This document shows positions 24,494 through 33,299 of a stretch of DNA of 64,000 nucleotides, piece after piece (the stretch's first letter is position 1; the number at the start of each line of letters is the position of its first letter). A program made the translations under genes and the position numbers. The stretch is from the NCBI RefSeq assembly GCF_040548735.1, contig NZ_JBEPSD010000002.1, positions 62,001 through 126,000 of the forward strand. The letters run 5' to 3'. The notes beneath the pieces were generated by a model, which made no database searches, was not told the DNA's origin, and was given only the letters and a program-made list of their open reading frames with translations. The DNA is from Rhodanobacter soli (GTDB lineage Bacteria; Pseudomonadota; Gammaproteobacteria; Xanthomonadales; Rhodanobacteraceae).

Positions 24494-24514
24494 GGTTTGA
24501 GGCACTATCGGGGC

Positions 24515-25588
24515 ATGCCCGGATTCGTGCCGTCACGCACCCGTATTCCACGGCTCATCGTCATCGCGGCGGTGGGCCTTTTGCTGTGCGCCTGCAGCAG
24601 CTTGCGCTATTACGCACAGGCGGCGCACGGGCAGGGTGAGTTGATCGTGCACCGGCGCGCGGTGAGCAAGCTGGTGCGCGACCCGGCCACCGATCCGGAA
24701 CTCGCCGCGCGCCTGCGGCAGGCTCAGCAGGCGCGCCGCTTCGCCTCGCAGCGGCTGGCCCTGCCGGACAACCGCAGCTACACCGGTTATGTCGCGCTGG
24801 ATCGGCCGTACGTGGTGTGGAACGTGTTCGCCACGCCGCGCTTTTCGGTGCAAGCCGTGCCGCAGTGTTTTCCGGTCGCCGGTTGCGTCGCCTATCGCGG
24901 CTGGTTCAGGGAGGCCGATGCGAAGGCGGATGCGGCACGCCTGCGTGCGCGCGGCGACGACGTCTGGATCGGTGGCGTGCCGGCGTATTCCACGCTGGGC
25001 TGGTTCGCCGATCCGATCCTGTCGAGCATGCTGCGCTGGGACGACGACGAACTGGACGGCACGATCTTCCACGAGCTGGCGCACCAGCTGATCTACGTGA
25101 AGGGCGACAGCGCATTCAACGAATCCTTCGCGACCTTCGTGCAGACCGAAGGCCTGCGCGAATGGCGCCGGTCGTGCGGCCTGCCACCGCCGGACGGACA
25201 TGCCCGGGCGATGGGCGATGGCTTCACCCGGCAGGTGCTGGACTTGCGCACCCGCCTGCAAACCCTCTACGCCAGCGGCGCGGGCGAGTCGGCGATGGAA
25301 GCAGGCAAGCAGCGCGAGATCGCCGCGTTCCGTGCCCGCTACGCACAATGGCGCGATCGCGACTGGCCGAATGATCACCGCTACGACGCCTGGGTCGCCA
25401 TGCCGATAAACAATGCGCGGCTGCTGCCGTTCGGCCTGTACGACCAGTGGACGCCGGCGTTCGCCGTGCTGTTCCAGCGTGCCGGGCGCCGCTGGCCGGC
25501 GTTCTACGCCAGCGTGCGCAAGCTGGCGCGCGAGCCGAAGACGCAGCGCGAACAGGCGTTGCAGGCACTGCTGCCGCAAAGCCCCTGA
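24515..25588 (+). CDS. Putative lipoprotein aminopeptidase (zinc, HELAH)
   Basis: 357 residues. GLLLCACSS is a lipobox. Zinc motif FHELAHQLIY is followed ~15 residues later by FNESFATFVQTEG, which supplies the third ligand Glu, the gluzincin arrangement. YSTLGWFADPILSSML and the C-terminal NNARLLPFGLYDQWTPAF are signatures of the family annotated as putative aminopeptidase (Pfam 10023, from memory). It should be anchored in the envelope and trim peptides. The start is the ATG at 24515; a TTG at 24497 is possible. Confidence 0.85.
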   Translation: MPGFVPSRTRIPRLIVIAAVGLLLCACSSLRYYAQAAHGQGELIVHRRAVSKLVRDPATDPELAARLRQAQQARRFASQRLALPDNRSYTGYVALDRPYVVWNVFATPRFSVQAVPQCFPVAGCVAYRGWFREADAKADAARLRARGDDVWIGGVPAYSTLGWFADPILSSMLRWDDDELDGTIFHELAHQLIYVKGDSAFNESFATFVQTEGLREWRRSCGLPPPDGHARAMGDGFTRQVLDLRTRLQTLYASGAGESAMEAGKQREIAAFRARYAQWRDRDWPNDHRYDAWVAMPINNARLLPFGLYDQWTPAFAVLFQRAGRRWPAFYASVRKLAREPKTQREQALQALLPQSP

Positions 25589-25692
25589 CTTGGCACGACG
25601 TGTTCGCGGCAATCGAGTTGCTGGGCGATTCGGGGTTCGCGTTCAACGATGGACGAATCAGCCGCATCGTCGACCGCAGCTGAGCCTGCGTA

Positions 25693-26505
25693 TCAGTGCG
25701 CCGGCTTGCGCCCGGCCATGTGCCGCAGGTAGGCCAGCACGGCGTCGAGATCGGCGTCGGACAGCGCGTGCGTGTCGAACCCTTGCATTTTCGCCTGCGG
25801 CCATTGCCGCAGCGACTGCGGGTCGCGGATGAAGGCGCGCAGCAGGTCGGCACGCAGGTATTCGGTGGGGTTGTGCGGAAGGTTCAAGTCCGGGCCGAGC
25901 TTCGAATCGCCCTCGCCGTTGAGCGTGTGGCAGGCGAAGCAGGTGCGCTGGAAGACGGCGAAACCGCGTTTCACTTCGCTGTCCGCCGGCAGCGAGGGGT
26001 CGGGCAGGATCGCCGGGAAGCGCTCGGCCACGCCGCCCAGCGTGCGGATGCGGGCCAGTTGGTACGGCCACTGTTCCGGGCCCACGCGGGCGGCTTGCGG
26101 CCGGGTCCACACGACGTAGAACGGCCCGGCGCGGCCGCGGTTCTTGTCCAGTGCAGGCCAGGGTCGTGACGGCTCTTCGATCGCCAGCCAGGCTTCGCTG
26201 CCTTGCGTGTTCATCAGCAAGGTGGCGGGAATCTCGGCGGCGAAGCCGTCGCCGGCGACGAACTGCAGGTGATCGTCGGGACCGATGCCTTCGAGCAGGG
26301 CGGCCAGCGGTACGGCGCGGTAGTGCATCGTGCGATGGAACGCGACATCGTCGGGCACGCTGATCGTGCGCGCGTCGTGGCGCTTGAGCAGGGTTTCGGT
26401 GCGGTAGGTGATGACGCCATGGCCGAGGTCGACTTTCAGCTCGGCGGCCGTCGCGGGCAGTAGTGCCAGGCACGACACGAGCAGGCATGTGGCGAACAGC
26501 TTCAT
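25693..26505 (-). CDS. Secreted c-type cytochrome with N-terminal accessory domain
   Basis: 270 residues with signal peptide MKLFATCLLVSCLALLPATAA. Residues ~20-160 form a domain without haem (KVDLGHGVITYRTETLLKRHD... HYRAVPLAALLEGIG) that resembles part of a molybdopterin-oxidoreductase/sulfite-oxidase fold. The C-terminal ~100 residues are a class I cytochrome c with RTCFACHTLNGEGDSKLGPDL and the distal Met in AKMQGFD. Periplasmic electron transfer is expected; the partner is not in the window. Confidence 0.85.
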   Translation of the reverse strand: MKLFATCLLVSCLALLPATAAELKVDLGHGVITYRTETLLKRHDARTISVPDDVAFHRTMHYRAVPLAALLEGIGPDDHLQFVAGDGFAAEIPATLLMNTQGSEAWLAIEEPSRPWPALDKNRGRAGPFYVVWTRPQAARVGPEQWPYQLARIRTLGGVAERFPAILPDPSLPADSEVKRGFAVFQRTCFACHTLNGEGDSKLGPDLNLPHNPTEYLRADLLRAFIRDPQSLRQWPQAKMQGFDTHALSDADLDAVLAYLRHMAGRKPAH

Positions 26506-26647
26506 GGTCGATTCCGCATGGAAGTAAAGAAATTGTAGGTGGTGATGCCCGAGTCGCTTCTGTCCGTCCCGTTGCAGCAAGCCTGTCGGAAAGCTGAACG
26601 CATTTCGACATGCACATTGAACTCACGTGGCGCCGGCCACACTAAGT
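26506..26647. other. Intergenic region before the small-RNA candidate
   Basis: Forms part of the 332-bp gap between the cytochrome gene and pncB. It should hold the cytochrome promoter on the minus strand. On the plus strand TTGAAC (26617-26622) lies about 17 bases before CACTAA, a weak -35/-10 pair for the small RNA that follows. No open reading frame looks real here. Confidence 0.35.
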
Positions 26648-26777
26648 CCACGTATCGCCGAGATGGCGACAGGAAGTGGCGCAGTACAAGCGCGTCACTG
26701 AGGGGCCGGCATTTCCTCCCCTGGATGCCGCCTGACAAACCCCATCAGTCCTCCCCTGGCTGATGGGGTTTATTTTT
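26648..26777 (+). ncRNA. Candidate small RNA with two identical C-rich loops
   Basis: Three hairpins in ~130 bases. First, TCGCC/GGCGA (26655-26669) inside CCAC/GTGG. Second, CGGCAT/ATGCCG (26707-26730) with loop TTCCTCCCCTGG. Third, a 12-bp stem AAACCCCATCAG/CTGATGGGGTTT (26737-26771) with loop TCCTCCCCTGG, followed by TATTTTTG, a Rho-independent terminator. The two loops share TCCTCCCCTGG, an anti-Shine-Dalgarno sequence. This is the layout of trans-acting sRNAs with C-rich loops, such as Xanthomonas sX13. No gene upstream on this strand needs a terminator here, which supports a free-standing RNA. Confidence 0.68.
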
Positions 26778-26837
26778 GCGCGAAACAAGCCGCGGTTCGC
26801 GTGGATAATGGTCCATCCCGTTCCCGCATGGCTACTG

Positions 26838-28022
26838 ATGATCATCGACTCGCTGCTCGACACCGACCTGTACAAGTTCTCGATGATGCAGGTGGTGCTG
26901 CACCAGTATCCGGCCGCCCAGGTCGAGTACCGCTTCAAGTGCCGTACGCCCGGCATCGACCTGGTGCCGTACATCGACGAGATCCGCACTGAGCTGAAGG
27001 CTTTGTGCCAGCTGCGTTTCGCACCGGACGAGCTCGACTACCTGCGTACGTGGCGCTTCATCAAGAGCGATTTCGTGGATTTCCTGGGGCTGTTCCAGCT
27101 CAACGAGAAGTACGTGGAGATCGCACCGGCCGCGGCAGCCAACGGCGAGATCGAGATCCGCATCCGCGGGCCGTGGCTGCACACCATCCTGTTCGAGGTG
27201 CCGCTGCTGGCGATCGTCAACGAGGTGTACTTCCGCAACACCAGCGGCGGCCTCGACCTTGCCGAGGGACACCGGCGATTGCAGGCGAAGATCGAACTGC
27301 TGCGCGACACGCCGGACTACGCCGGCTGCAAGATCGCCGACTACGGCACGCGCCGGCGCTATTCGCGGGTGTGGCAGGAAAAAGTGGTGACCCTGCTGCG
27401 CGAGGGGCTGGGCGAGCAGTTGGCCGGCACCAGCAACGTGTGGCTGGCGCGCAAGCTCAACCTGACTCCGCTGGGTACGCTGGCGCACGAATACCTGCAG
27501 GCGCACCAGGCGCTGGGCCCGCGCCTGCGCGATTCGCAGGTGGCGGCACTGGAAGCGTGGGCGAAGGAGTATCGCGGCGACCTCGGCATCGCGCTGTCGG
27601 ACGTGTACGGGCTCGATGCGTTCCTGCGCGATTTCGACATGTACTTCTGCAAGCTGTTCGACGGTACCCGTCACGACTCCGGCGATCCGTTCGCCTGGGG
27701 CGAGAAGGTGCTGGCGCATTACGGCGCGAACCGCGTCGATCCGCGCAGCAAGGTGCTGGTGTTCAGCGACGGGCTGGACATCCCCAAGGTGATGCAGCTG
27801 TACGCGCACTTCCGCGGCCGCTGCCAGCTCGCGTTCGGCGTGGGCACCAACCTCACCAATGACGTGGGCCCCATGCCGCTCAACATCGTGATCAAGATGA
27901 TCCGCTGCAACGGCCAGCCGGTGGCCAAGCTGAGCGACTCGCCGGGCAAGAACATGTGCGAGGACGAGGCCTACGTGGCGTATCTGCGCCAGGTGTTCCA
28001 GATCCCCGCGTCGCAGGGGTGA
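26838..28022 (+). CDS. pncB: Nicotinate phosphoribosyltransferase
   Basis: 394 residues from the ATG at 26838; earlier in-frame starts would overlap the terminator hairpin. [32 protein letters not shown] and [20 protein letters not shown] are PncB signatures, the last around the PRPP site, and [12 protein letters not shown] closes the barrel. It makes nicotinate mononucleotide from nicotinate, PRPP and ATP in the Preiss-Handler route to NAD. Single gene, preceded by the candidate sRNA and followed by a repeat hairpin. Confidence 0.95.
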   Translation: MIIDSLLDTDLYKFSMMQVVLHQYPAAQVEYRFKCRTPGIDLVPYIDEIRTELKALCQLRFAPDELDYLRTWRFIKSDFVDFLGLFQLNEKYVEIAPAAAANGEIEIRIRGPWLHTILFEVPLLAIVNEVYFRNTSGGLDLAEGHRRLQAKIELLRDTPDYAGCKIADYGTRRRYSRVWQEKVVTLLREGLGEQLAGTSNVWLARKLNLTPLGTLAHEYLQAHQALGPRLRDSQVAALEAWAKEYRGDLGIALSDVYGLDAFLRDFDMYFCKLFDGTRHDSGDPFAWGEKVLAHYGANRVDPRSKVLVFSDGLDIPKVMQLYAHFRGRCQLAFGVGTNLTNDVGPMPLNIVIKMIRCNGQPVAKLSDSPGKNMCEDEAYVAYLRQVFQIPASQG

Positions 28023-28030
28023 GGCGGCTT

Positions 28031-28064
28031 GTGCTCCTCCCCCTGCTTGCAGGGGAGGGAGCAC
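28031..28064. repeat. Intergenic C/G-rich inverted repeat, copy 1
   Basis: GTGCTCCTCCCCCTGC and TTGCAGGGGAGGGAGCAC form an imperfect 16-bp hairpin between the convergent stops of pncB and metQ. Related CTCCCTCCCCTG...CAGGGGAGGG elements occur at 40207 and 44359, always just after a stop codon. They look like REP-type dispersed repeats that may also slow transcription or protect mRNA ends. Confidence 0.65.
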
Positions 28065-28073
28065 GGCATGACA

Positions 28074-28868
28074 TCAGAATGCCGGCAGCACGGCGCCGTG
28101 GTACTTCTGCTCGATGAACGCCTTGATCTGCGGACTGTTCAGCACCTTGGCCAGCTTCTGCACGCGCGGGTCGTTCCGGTTGTCGGGGCGGCCGACCAGG
28201 TAGTTCACGTAGGGCGAGTCCTTGCTCTCGATCAGCAACGCGTCTTTGGTGGGATTCAGTCCGGCGGCCAGTGCGTAATTGGTATTGATCAGCGCCAGGT
28301 CGACCTCGTCCAGCGTGCGCGGCAGCATCGCCGCTTCCAGCTCGCGGAACTTCAGGTGTTTCGGATTCGCGGTGACGTCCTTCAGCGTGGCCATCTCGTC
28401 GGTCGGATCCTTCAGCGTGATCAGGCCGTGTTTCGCCAGCAGCAACAGCGCACGGCTGTTGTTGCTGGGGTCGTTCGGCAGCGTCACGCTGGCGCCGTCG
28501 GGCAGCTGGTCGATGCTCTTGTACTTGTGCGAGTACGCGCCGAACGGCTCGATATGCACGCCGGTGATGATGGTGAGCTGGGTGCCGCGTTCGCGGTTGA
28601 ACGCATCCAGGTAGGGCTTGGTCTGGAAGTAGTTCAGGTCGACATTCTTTTCGGCTACCTGGGTGTTCGGCTGCACGTAGTCGGCGAACACCTTGACCTG
28701 CAGGTCCACGCCTTCCTTCGCCAGCAGCGGCTTGGCCTGCTTGAGGATTTCCGCGTGCGGCACCGCGGTGGCGGCCACGGTGAGGACGTTGTCGTCCTGC
28801 TTGCCGGAGCCGGAGCAGCCGGCAAGCAACAGCAGGGTCAGGGCGAGGGAGGCAAGCAGCAGTTTCAT
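28074..28868 (-). CDS. metQ: Methionine ABC transporter substrate-binding lipoprotein
   Basis: 264 residues. Lipoprotein signal MKLLLASLALTLLLLAGC. NlpA family signatures: FADYVQPNTQVAEKNVDLNYFQTKPYLD, IEPFGAYSHKYKS, GASVTLPNDPSNNSRALLLL and LALINTNYALAAGL. It captures methionine in the periplasm for MetNI. It is last in the order metN-metI-metQ, separated from metI by 228 bp that hold a short possible gene. It may therefore have its own promoter; TTGTAT and TATCAT spaced 18 bases apart on the minus strand are one candidate. Confidence 0.94.
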   Translation of the reverse strand: MKLLLASLALTLLLLAGCSGSGKQDDNVLTVAATAVPHAEILKQAKPLLAKEGVDLQVKVFADYVQPNTQVAEKNVDLNYFQTKPYLDAFNRERGTQLTIITGVHIEPFGAYSHKYKSIDQLPDGASVTLPNDPSNNSRALLLLAKHGLITLKDPTDEMATLKDVTANPKHLKFRELEAAMLPRTLDEVDLALINTNYALAAGLNPTKDALLIESKDSPYVNYLVGRPDNRNDPRVQKLAKVLNSPQIKAFIEQKYHGAVLPAF

Positions 28869-28952
28869 GGCGGATTCACTTGTGCGGCGCACAATGATAA
28901 GCCGTCTATACTGCCAAATACAAACATGGGTAAAGCATGACTTTCGGCGTCG

Positions 28953-29030
28953 TCACGACTTCGGCGCGGCGTAGCCGGCCAGCAGGAGCAGGGCCAGGAT
29001 GGCGGCGACGGCGGCGAGCAGCAATCTCAT
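28953..29030 (-). CDS. Possible 25-residue hydrophobic peptide between metI and metQ
   Basis: MRLLLAAVAAILALLLLAGY, then AAPKS: one membrane helix with a positive N-terminus and a short tail. GAGAG lies eight bases before the ATG at 29030; an in-frame ATG at 29045 would add five residues. The gene lies inside the metNIQ cluster on the same strand. It could be a small membrane protein of the transporter, or the remnant of a signal peptide. Evidence is only composition, ribosome-site spacing and position. Confidence 0.35.
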   Translation of the reverse strand: MRLLLAAVAAILALLLLAGYAAPKS

Positions 29031-29096
29031 GGCGGCGACTCTCATGGGCGGTCAACGAAAGTAGGCCGCCCATGCCGCCAAACGCAAATAACCAGA

Positions 29097-29774
29097 TCAG
29101 CGTTGCTTATAACGCGTCACGATGTGGTCGCCGACCATCTGCAACAGCTGCACCAGCACGATCAGCAGCACCACGGTGACCAGCATGTAATCGGACTTGT
29201 AGCTCAGGTAGCCGTAGCGGTAGGCGAGGTCGCCGAGGCCGCCGGAGCCGATCGCGCCGCCCATCGCGGTATAGCCGACCAGCGCGATCGCGGTGACCGT
29301 GATGCCGGCGAACAGGCCGCCGCGGGCCTCCGGCAACAGTACGTGGCGCACGATCTGCCACAGGCTGGCGCCCATCGCCTGGCTGGCCTCGATCACGCCC
29401 TGCTGTACCTCGCGCAGCGCGGTCTCCACCAGCCGGGCGAAGAACGGCGCGGCGCCGATCACCAGCGGCGGGATCGCGCCGCGGATGCCCAGCTTGGTGC
29501 CGACCAGGGCATAGGTGACCGGCATCAGCACGATCATCAGGATGATGAACGGCACCGAACGCAGGATGTTCACCAGCAGCGAGGTGATCGCATAGAGCTT
29601 CGGCATCGGCCGCAGCTGACCCTTGCCGGTGAGGTACAGCAGCACGCCCAGCGGCAGGCCGATCAGCACGGTGAGGGCGAGCGAGCCGCCCAGCATCAGC
29701 AGGGTGTCGATGCAGGCACGGCCGATCTCGCCCCAGTCATCGATGTTCGGAAAGAGTTTCGGCAACGGGTTCAT
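29097..29774 (-). CDS. metI: Methionine ABC transporter permease
   Basis: 225 residues with five or six membrane helices. The permease motif [22 protein letters not shown] (EAA loop) contacts Met[17 protein letters not shown] and [23 protein letters not shown] are typical of MetI. The ATG overlaps the metN stop by four bases. It forms the inner-membrane channel for D- and L-methionine. Confidence 0.95.
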   Translation of the reverse strand: MNPLPKLFPNIDDWGEIGRACIDTLLMLGGSLALTVLIGLPLGVLLYLTGKGQLRPMPKLYAITSLLVNILRSVPFIILMIVLMPVTYALVGTKLGIRGAIPPLVIGAAPFFARLVETALREVQQGVIEASQAMGASLWQIVRHVLLPEARGGLFAGITVTAIALVGYTAMGGAIGSGGLGDLAYRYGYLSYKSDYMLVTVVLLIVLVQLLQMVGDHIVTRYKQR

Positions 29775-30781
29775 CGGTGCAACTCCTCGATTTCGATGCC
29801 GGCCTCGCGCAGCGCAACCAGCGCGGCGCCCATCCGTTCGCCCTGCATCGCCAGGGTGAGCTGGCCGTAGGGCAGGTCCTTGATGCGGTCGATGCGCCCG
29901 GCGAGGATGTTGAACTCCACGCCTGTCTCGCGCGCCACGCGGCCCAGCGCCGGCGTCAGCGTGGCGTCGCCGCGGAAGCTCAGGCGCAGGATGCGCCCGG
30001 GTACCCGGACGAACGGCGCCAGTTCGCTGGCCGCTTCTTCCGGCAACGCCTCGTTGACGAAGCGCTTCGTGGTGGGGTGCCGCGGATGCAGGAACACGTC
30101 GGCGACCGCGCCGCGCTCCACGATGACACCAGCGTCGAGCACCGCCACGCGGTCGCACACGCGGCGCACCACGTCCATCTCGTGGGTGATCAGCACGATG
30201 GTGAGCTTCAGTTCGCGGTTGATCTCGGCCAGCAGCTCCAGCACCGAGGCGGTGGTCTGCGGGTCGAGTGCACTGGTGGCCTCGTCGCATAGCAGGATGG
30301 ATGGCCGGTTGGCCAGCGCGCGCGCGATGCCGACGCGCTGCTTCTGGCCACCGGAAAGCTGCGACGGGTACTTGTCGGCATGCGCGGTCAGCCCCACCCG
30401 CGCCAGCAGTTCGTCGACGCGTGCGCGCAATACGCCGGCGTCGCGTTCGCCGGCCAGCCGCAGCGGGAACGCCACGTTGTCCGCCACCGTCTGCGAGGCG
30501 AGCAGGTTGAAGTGCTGGAAGATCATGCCGATGCGGCGCCGCTGCGCGCGCAATGCCGGTTCGGCCAGCGCGGTCATCTCGGTGTCGCCCACGAAGATGT
30601 GCCCGCCGCTGGGCCGTTCGAGCAGGTTGATCAGCCGTATAAGCGTCGATTTGCCGGCACCGGACAGGCCGATGATGCCGAACACCTCGCCATCGGCGAT
30701 GTCGAGACTGAACGGCTGCAGCGCGGGAATGTCCTTGCCATCGACGCGGTAGGACTTGTGGACATCGACGAAGCGGATCAC
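29771..30781 (-). CDS. metN: Methionine ABC transporter ATP-binding protein
   Basis: 336 residues. Walker [10 protein letters not shown], signature [15 protein letters not shown] and Walker [14 protein letters not shown] are intact. The C-terminal ~95 residues form the NIL regulatory domain that binds methionine and inhibits transport when the cell is replete. It is the first gene of the metN-metI-metQ cluster. The promoter should lie in the 99 bp shared with the divergent glutathione peroxidase gene. Confidence 0.95.
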   Translation of the reverse strand: MIRFVDVHKSYRVDGKDIPALQPFSLDIADGEVFGIIGLSGAGKSTLIRLINLLERPSGGHIFVGDTEMTALAEPALRAQRRRIGMIFQHFNLLASQTVADNVAFPLRLAGERDAGVLRARVDELLARVGLTAHADKYPSQLSGGQKQRVGIARALANRPSILLCDEATSALDPQTTASVLELLAEINRELKLTIVLITHEMDVVRRVCDRVAVLDAGVIVERGAVADVFLHPRHPTTKRFVNEALPEEAASELAPFVRVPGRILRLSFRGDATLTPALGRVARETGVEFNILAGRIDRIKDLPYGQLTLAMQGERMGAALVALREAGIEIEELHR

Positions 30782-30880
30782 GACGGAGCCTGGCTTGCGG
30801 GTGGTGGGCCATTCTATGCCACGGACATCACGGCCGATGGCGTATGCTGCTGGATTGATCCATCAAGACGGAGTCCGTCC

Positions 30881-31366
30881 ATGTCCAGCGTCTACGATTT
30901 CACCGTTCGCGATATCGATGGCAATCAGCGCTCGCTCGCCGAATGGCGCGGCAAGACCCTGCTGATCGTCAATGTGGCATCCAAGTGCGGCTTCACCCCG
31001 CAATATCAGGGGCTGGAGACGCTGTGGCAGGACCAGCGCGACCTGGGCCTGGTGGTGCTCGGTTTTCCGTGCGACCAGTTCGGCCACCAGGAACCCGGCG
31101 ACGAAGCCGAGATCAAGACCTTCTGCAGCACCCAGTACGACGTGACCTTCCCGATGTTCGGCAAGCTCGAGGTGAATGGCGAGCACGCCGATCCGCTGTA
31201 CAAGTGGCTGAAGAGCGAAGGCAAGGGCATCCTCGGCAGCGAGTCGATCAAGTGGAACTTCACCAAGTTCCTGGTCGATGCGAACGGCCAGGTGGTGAAG
31301 CGCTATGCCTCCACCGACACGCCTGAGAAGATCGGCAAGGACACGCAGGCCCGGCTCGCCGGCTGA
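30881..31366 (+). CDS. Glutathione/thioredoxin peroxidase (GPx family)
   Basis: 161 residues. The peroxidatic Cys is in NVASKCGFTPQYQGLE. The conserved FPCDQFGHQEPG carries the resolving Cys region used by thioredoxin-dependent forms, and IKWNFTKFLVD has the catalytic Trp and Asn. It is cytosolic, without a signal peptide, and reduces hydroperoxides. GGAG precedes the ATG. Divergent from metN. Confidence 0.93.
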   Translation: MSSVYDFTVRDIDGNQRSLAEWRGKTLLIVNVASKCGFTPQYQGLETLWQDQRDLGLVVLGFPCDQFGHQEPGDEAEIKTFCSTQYDVTFPMFGKLEVNGEHADPLYKWLKSEGKGILGSESIKWNFTKFLVDANGQVVKRYASTDTPEKIGKDTQARLAG

Positions 31367-31450
31367 TCCGGCTCTCTCTCGATCGCCCACGGTAGTTTGC
31401 CGGCAGTATGCCGGCGCATCCCATGGCGTCGCGCGGCCCGCAGGCCGTTT

Positions 31451-31478
31451 TGCGCGGTTCTGGTATTCTGCGCGGTTC
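31451..31478 (+). promoter_or_regulatory. Direct repeat around a candidate slyD promoter
   Basis: The decamer TGCGCGGTTC occurs at 31451-31460 and again at 31469-31478. The eight bases between include TGGTATTCT, a good extended -10 box (TGxTATTCT). The repeats flank the -10 at near two helical turns and could bind a regulator. The slyD ATG lies 47 bases further on. Sequence inspection only. Confidence 0.4.
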
Positions 31479-31524
31479 GTGTCGGCACCTGGCCGGCGGA
31501 CTTGAACCTATTCGCGAGAACCTC

Positions 31525-32007
31525 ATGCAGATTGCCCAGAATTCCGTTGCCGCCTTCCATTACACGCTGACCGACGACGAGGGCCAGGTCATCGACAGCT
31601 CCGAGGGTCGCGAGCCGCTGACCTATCTGCATGGCAGCGGCCATATCGTGCCGGGCCTGGAAAAGCAGATGGAAGGCCGCGCGGTCGGCGACAAGTTCAC
31701 CGCCGACGTGGCGCCCGAAGAGGGCTACGGCGTGCGCCATGACGAGCTGATGCAGGAAGTGCCGCGCGCGGCATTCCAGGGCGTCGAGGACATCCAGCCC
31801 GGCATGCAGTTCCAGGGCAACGGCCCGGAAGGCCAGATCAACGTCACCGTGACCAAGGTCGAGAACGACGTGGTCTTCATCGACGCCAACCACCCGCTGG
31901 CCGGCAAGACCCTGCACTTCGCCATCGAGGTGACCGACGTGCGTGGCGCCACCGCCGAAGAGCTGGAGCACGGCCATGTGCACGGTGCCGGCGGGCACCA
32001 CCACTGA
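31525..32007 (+). CDS. slyD: FKBP-type peptidyl-prolyl isomerase/chaperone SlyD
   Basis: 160 residues from the ATG at 31525. The split FKBP domain (TLTDDEGQVIDSSEGREPLTYLHGSGHIVPGLEKQMEG... LHFAIEVTDVRGAT) contains an inserted-flap chaperone domain (~70-120). The His-rich tail GHVHGAGGHHH is short but suits nickel binding as in E. coli SlyD. It is a cytosolic folding helper and, in E. coli, a nickel donor to hydrogenase. Confidence 0.92.
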   Translation: MQIAQNSVAAFHYTLTDDEGQVIDSSEGREPLTYLHGSGHIVPGLEKQMEGRAVGDKFTADVAPEEGYGVRHDELMQEVPRAAFQGVEDIQPGMQFQGNGPEGQINVTVTKVENDVVFIDANHPLAGKTLHFAIEVTDVRGATAEELEHGHVHGAGGHHH

Positions 32008-32044
32008 TCGCCGGCGCGACCGCGCCGCGATCCGCCGATGCGCG

Positions 32045-32074
32045 AAGGCCCGGTGCCTGCACCGGGCCTTCCGT
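32045..32074 (+). terminator. Rho-independent terminator after slyD
   Basis: A 12-bp perfect stem (AAGGCCCGGTGC and its complement, two-base loop) is followed by CCGTTTG. It lies 38 bp after slyD and just before the stop of the convergent phospholipase gene. The T-run is weak, but the stem is strong. Confidence 0.7.
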
Positions 32075-32086
32075 TTGCGGCCTGAC

Positions 32087-33184
32087 CTAGTACCAGTCGA
32101 GCAGCGACACGCCCAACCCCAGGTAGGTGGCGTTGTGGTTGTAGTCGATCAGGCTTTCGCCGTAGCCCTTGAACACTTCCATGTAGCCGCGCAGGTTGCC
32201 GGCCATCGGGAAGCTCCAGCTGAAGCGCGCCGAGCCATGGCTGCGACTGCCGCCGCGCAGGGAGTGGCGCAGCAGCATGCCGAATTCCTGGCCGTGCCAC
32301 TCGTGCACGACCTGCATTTCGGCGCGCCCCATGTAGTTGCCGATGTCGGGGTTGTTGTCGTCGCTGCGTGCTTCCGGGACGCGCCACCACGGGCGCAGCA
32401 TCACGGTCCAGCCATCGCGCTCGAAGCCGACGTTGGCGATCACCCGGTTCCAGCTGCGTGACAGCGGATCGCTGCGGCCGTTGGACTGGTGGTTGAAGCC
32501 GATGCTGAGCATCCGCCCATCCCAGCCCAGTACCTGATAGTGGGTGTTGAACACCAGCATCGCCTCGGGCTCGTAGTTGGTTTCGCGGAACGGGCGCGAC
32601 AGCTGCGAGTTGTAGACCTGCCAGCGCGAGGACTGGGTGTAGCCCACCCACAGGTCGCCGGCGTCGCCGAACACGCCCTGCCACACCTTGGCCTTCAGGC
32701 TGAGCTGGAATTTCGCCTCGACGTTGTCCAACTGCTCGCCCTGGTCCGTCACCGTATTGTTCGGGTTCGGGCTGTGCGGCTGGTTGTTCTGGTTGCTGGT
32801 GAAAAAGGCCGGCAGCACGTACACCGGCTTGTAGCCGCGGATGTTGTAGGTGCCGAGCTTGCTTTCCGGCGACAGTTCCCAGCGGCTGTCGAGCAGCGAC
32901 AGCGGCGTGGCCACTTCGCTGTTGGGTTCCACGCCGGCATTGGACGTCTTCTGGCGGTCGCGGCCGAAGATGCTCGGCGTCGTGGTCGTCTCGTCCACCC
33001 GCTTCTGCGCTATCGGCAGGTTGACCCGGCCGGTCGCATGGTCGTAGCAGGCCAGCCGCTGGGCGTCGCTCTCGATGGCGGTGCAGGCGCGGATATCGGT
33101 GGGGTCCGGATTCTGCGCGTGTGCGGCGGTAGCCAGGGTGCCGGCGGACAAGGCCAGGAGGACGGCCGCAGTCGATCGCTTCAT
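32087..33184 (-). CDS. pldA: Outer-membrane phospholipase A1 (OMPLA)
   Basis: 365 residues with signal peptide ending AAHA. IRACTAIESDAQRLACYD is a common N-terminal block in Xanthomonadales OMPLA. The catalytic site is FNHQSNG with His232 and Ser234, and Asn246 lies 12 residues on in SWNR, the same spacing as His142-Ser144-Asn156 of E. coli PldA. The protein ends in an aromatic residue, as outer-membrane barrels do. It hydrolyses phospholipids that reach the outer leaflet after envelope damage. Confidence 0.94.
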   Translation of the reverse strand: MKRSTAAVLLALSAGTLATAAHAQNPDPTDIRACTAIESDAQRLACYDHATGRVNLPIAQKRVDETTTTPSIFGRDRQKTSNAGVEPNSEVATPLSLLDSRWELSPESKLGTYNIRGYKPVYVLPAFFTSNQNNQPHSPNPNNTVTDQGEQLDNVEAKFQLSLKAKVWQGVFGDAGDLWVGYTQSSRWQVYNSQLSRPFRETNYEPEAMLVFNTHYQVLGWDGRMLSIGFNHQSNGRSDPLSRSWNRVIANVGFERDGWTVMLRPWWRVPEARSDDNNPDIGNYMGRAEMQVVHEWHGQEFGMLLRHSLRGGSRSHGSARFSWSFPMAGNLRGYMEVFKGYGESLIDYNHNATYLGLGVSLLDWY

Positions 33185-33255
33185 GAGGAAAAGTTTCTGG
33201 CAGGGCGGCGGGTCAGTCTAGCGGAGCGGTGATGGGCGACGGTGACTGGCACATG

Positions 33256-33284
33256 AAAACGCCGGCCGCGCGTGCGGCCGGCGT
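33256..33284 (-). terminator. Terminator of the EF-hand protein gene
   Basis: Arms ACGCCGGCCGC and GCGGCCGGCGT form an 11-bp perfect stem with a four-base loop. On the minus strand it is followed by TTTTCATG, a short T-run. It lies 15 bp after the stop at 33300. Confidence 0.65.
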
Positions 33285-33299
33285 CTGCTGCGTGAGGGC

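Noticed and set aside
24047-24505. Val/Ile/Ala-rich minus-strand frame opposite the Gly/Tyr lipoprotein
   Set aside because: Its composition is the mirror of Gly/Tyr/His codons; the plus-strand frame has a lipobox and ribosome site.
25589-25683. TWHDVFAAIELLGDSGFAFN-type tail frame after the aminopeptidase
   Set aside because: Reads like a protein fragment, but has no start of its own outside the shadow frame and no family I can name; too short to call a pseudogene.
28870-28930. AGACGGCT near metQ as a MetJ box
   Set aside because: Only one imperfect octamer; MetJ sites occur in tandem, and I cannot support MetJ in this lineage.
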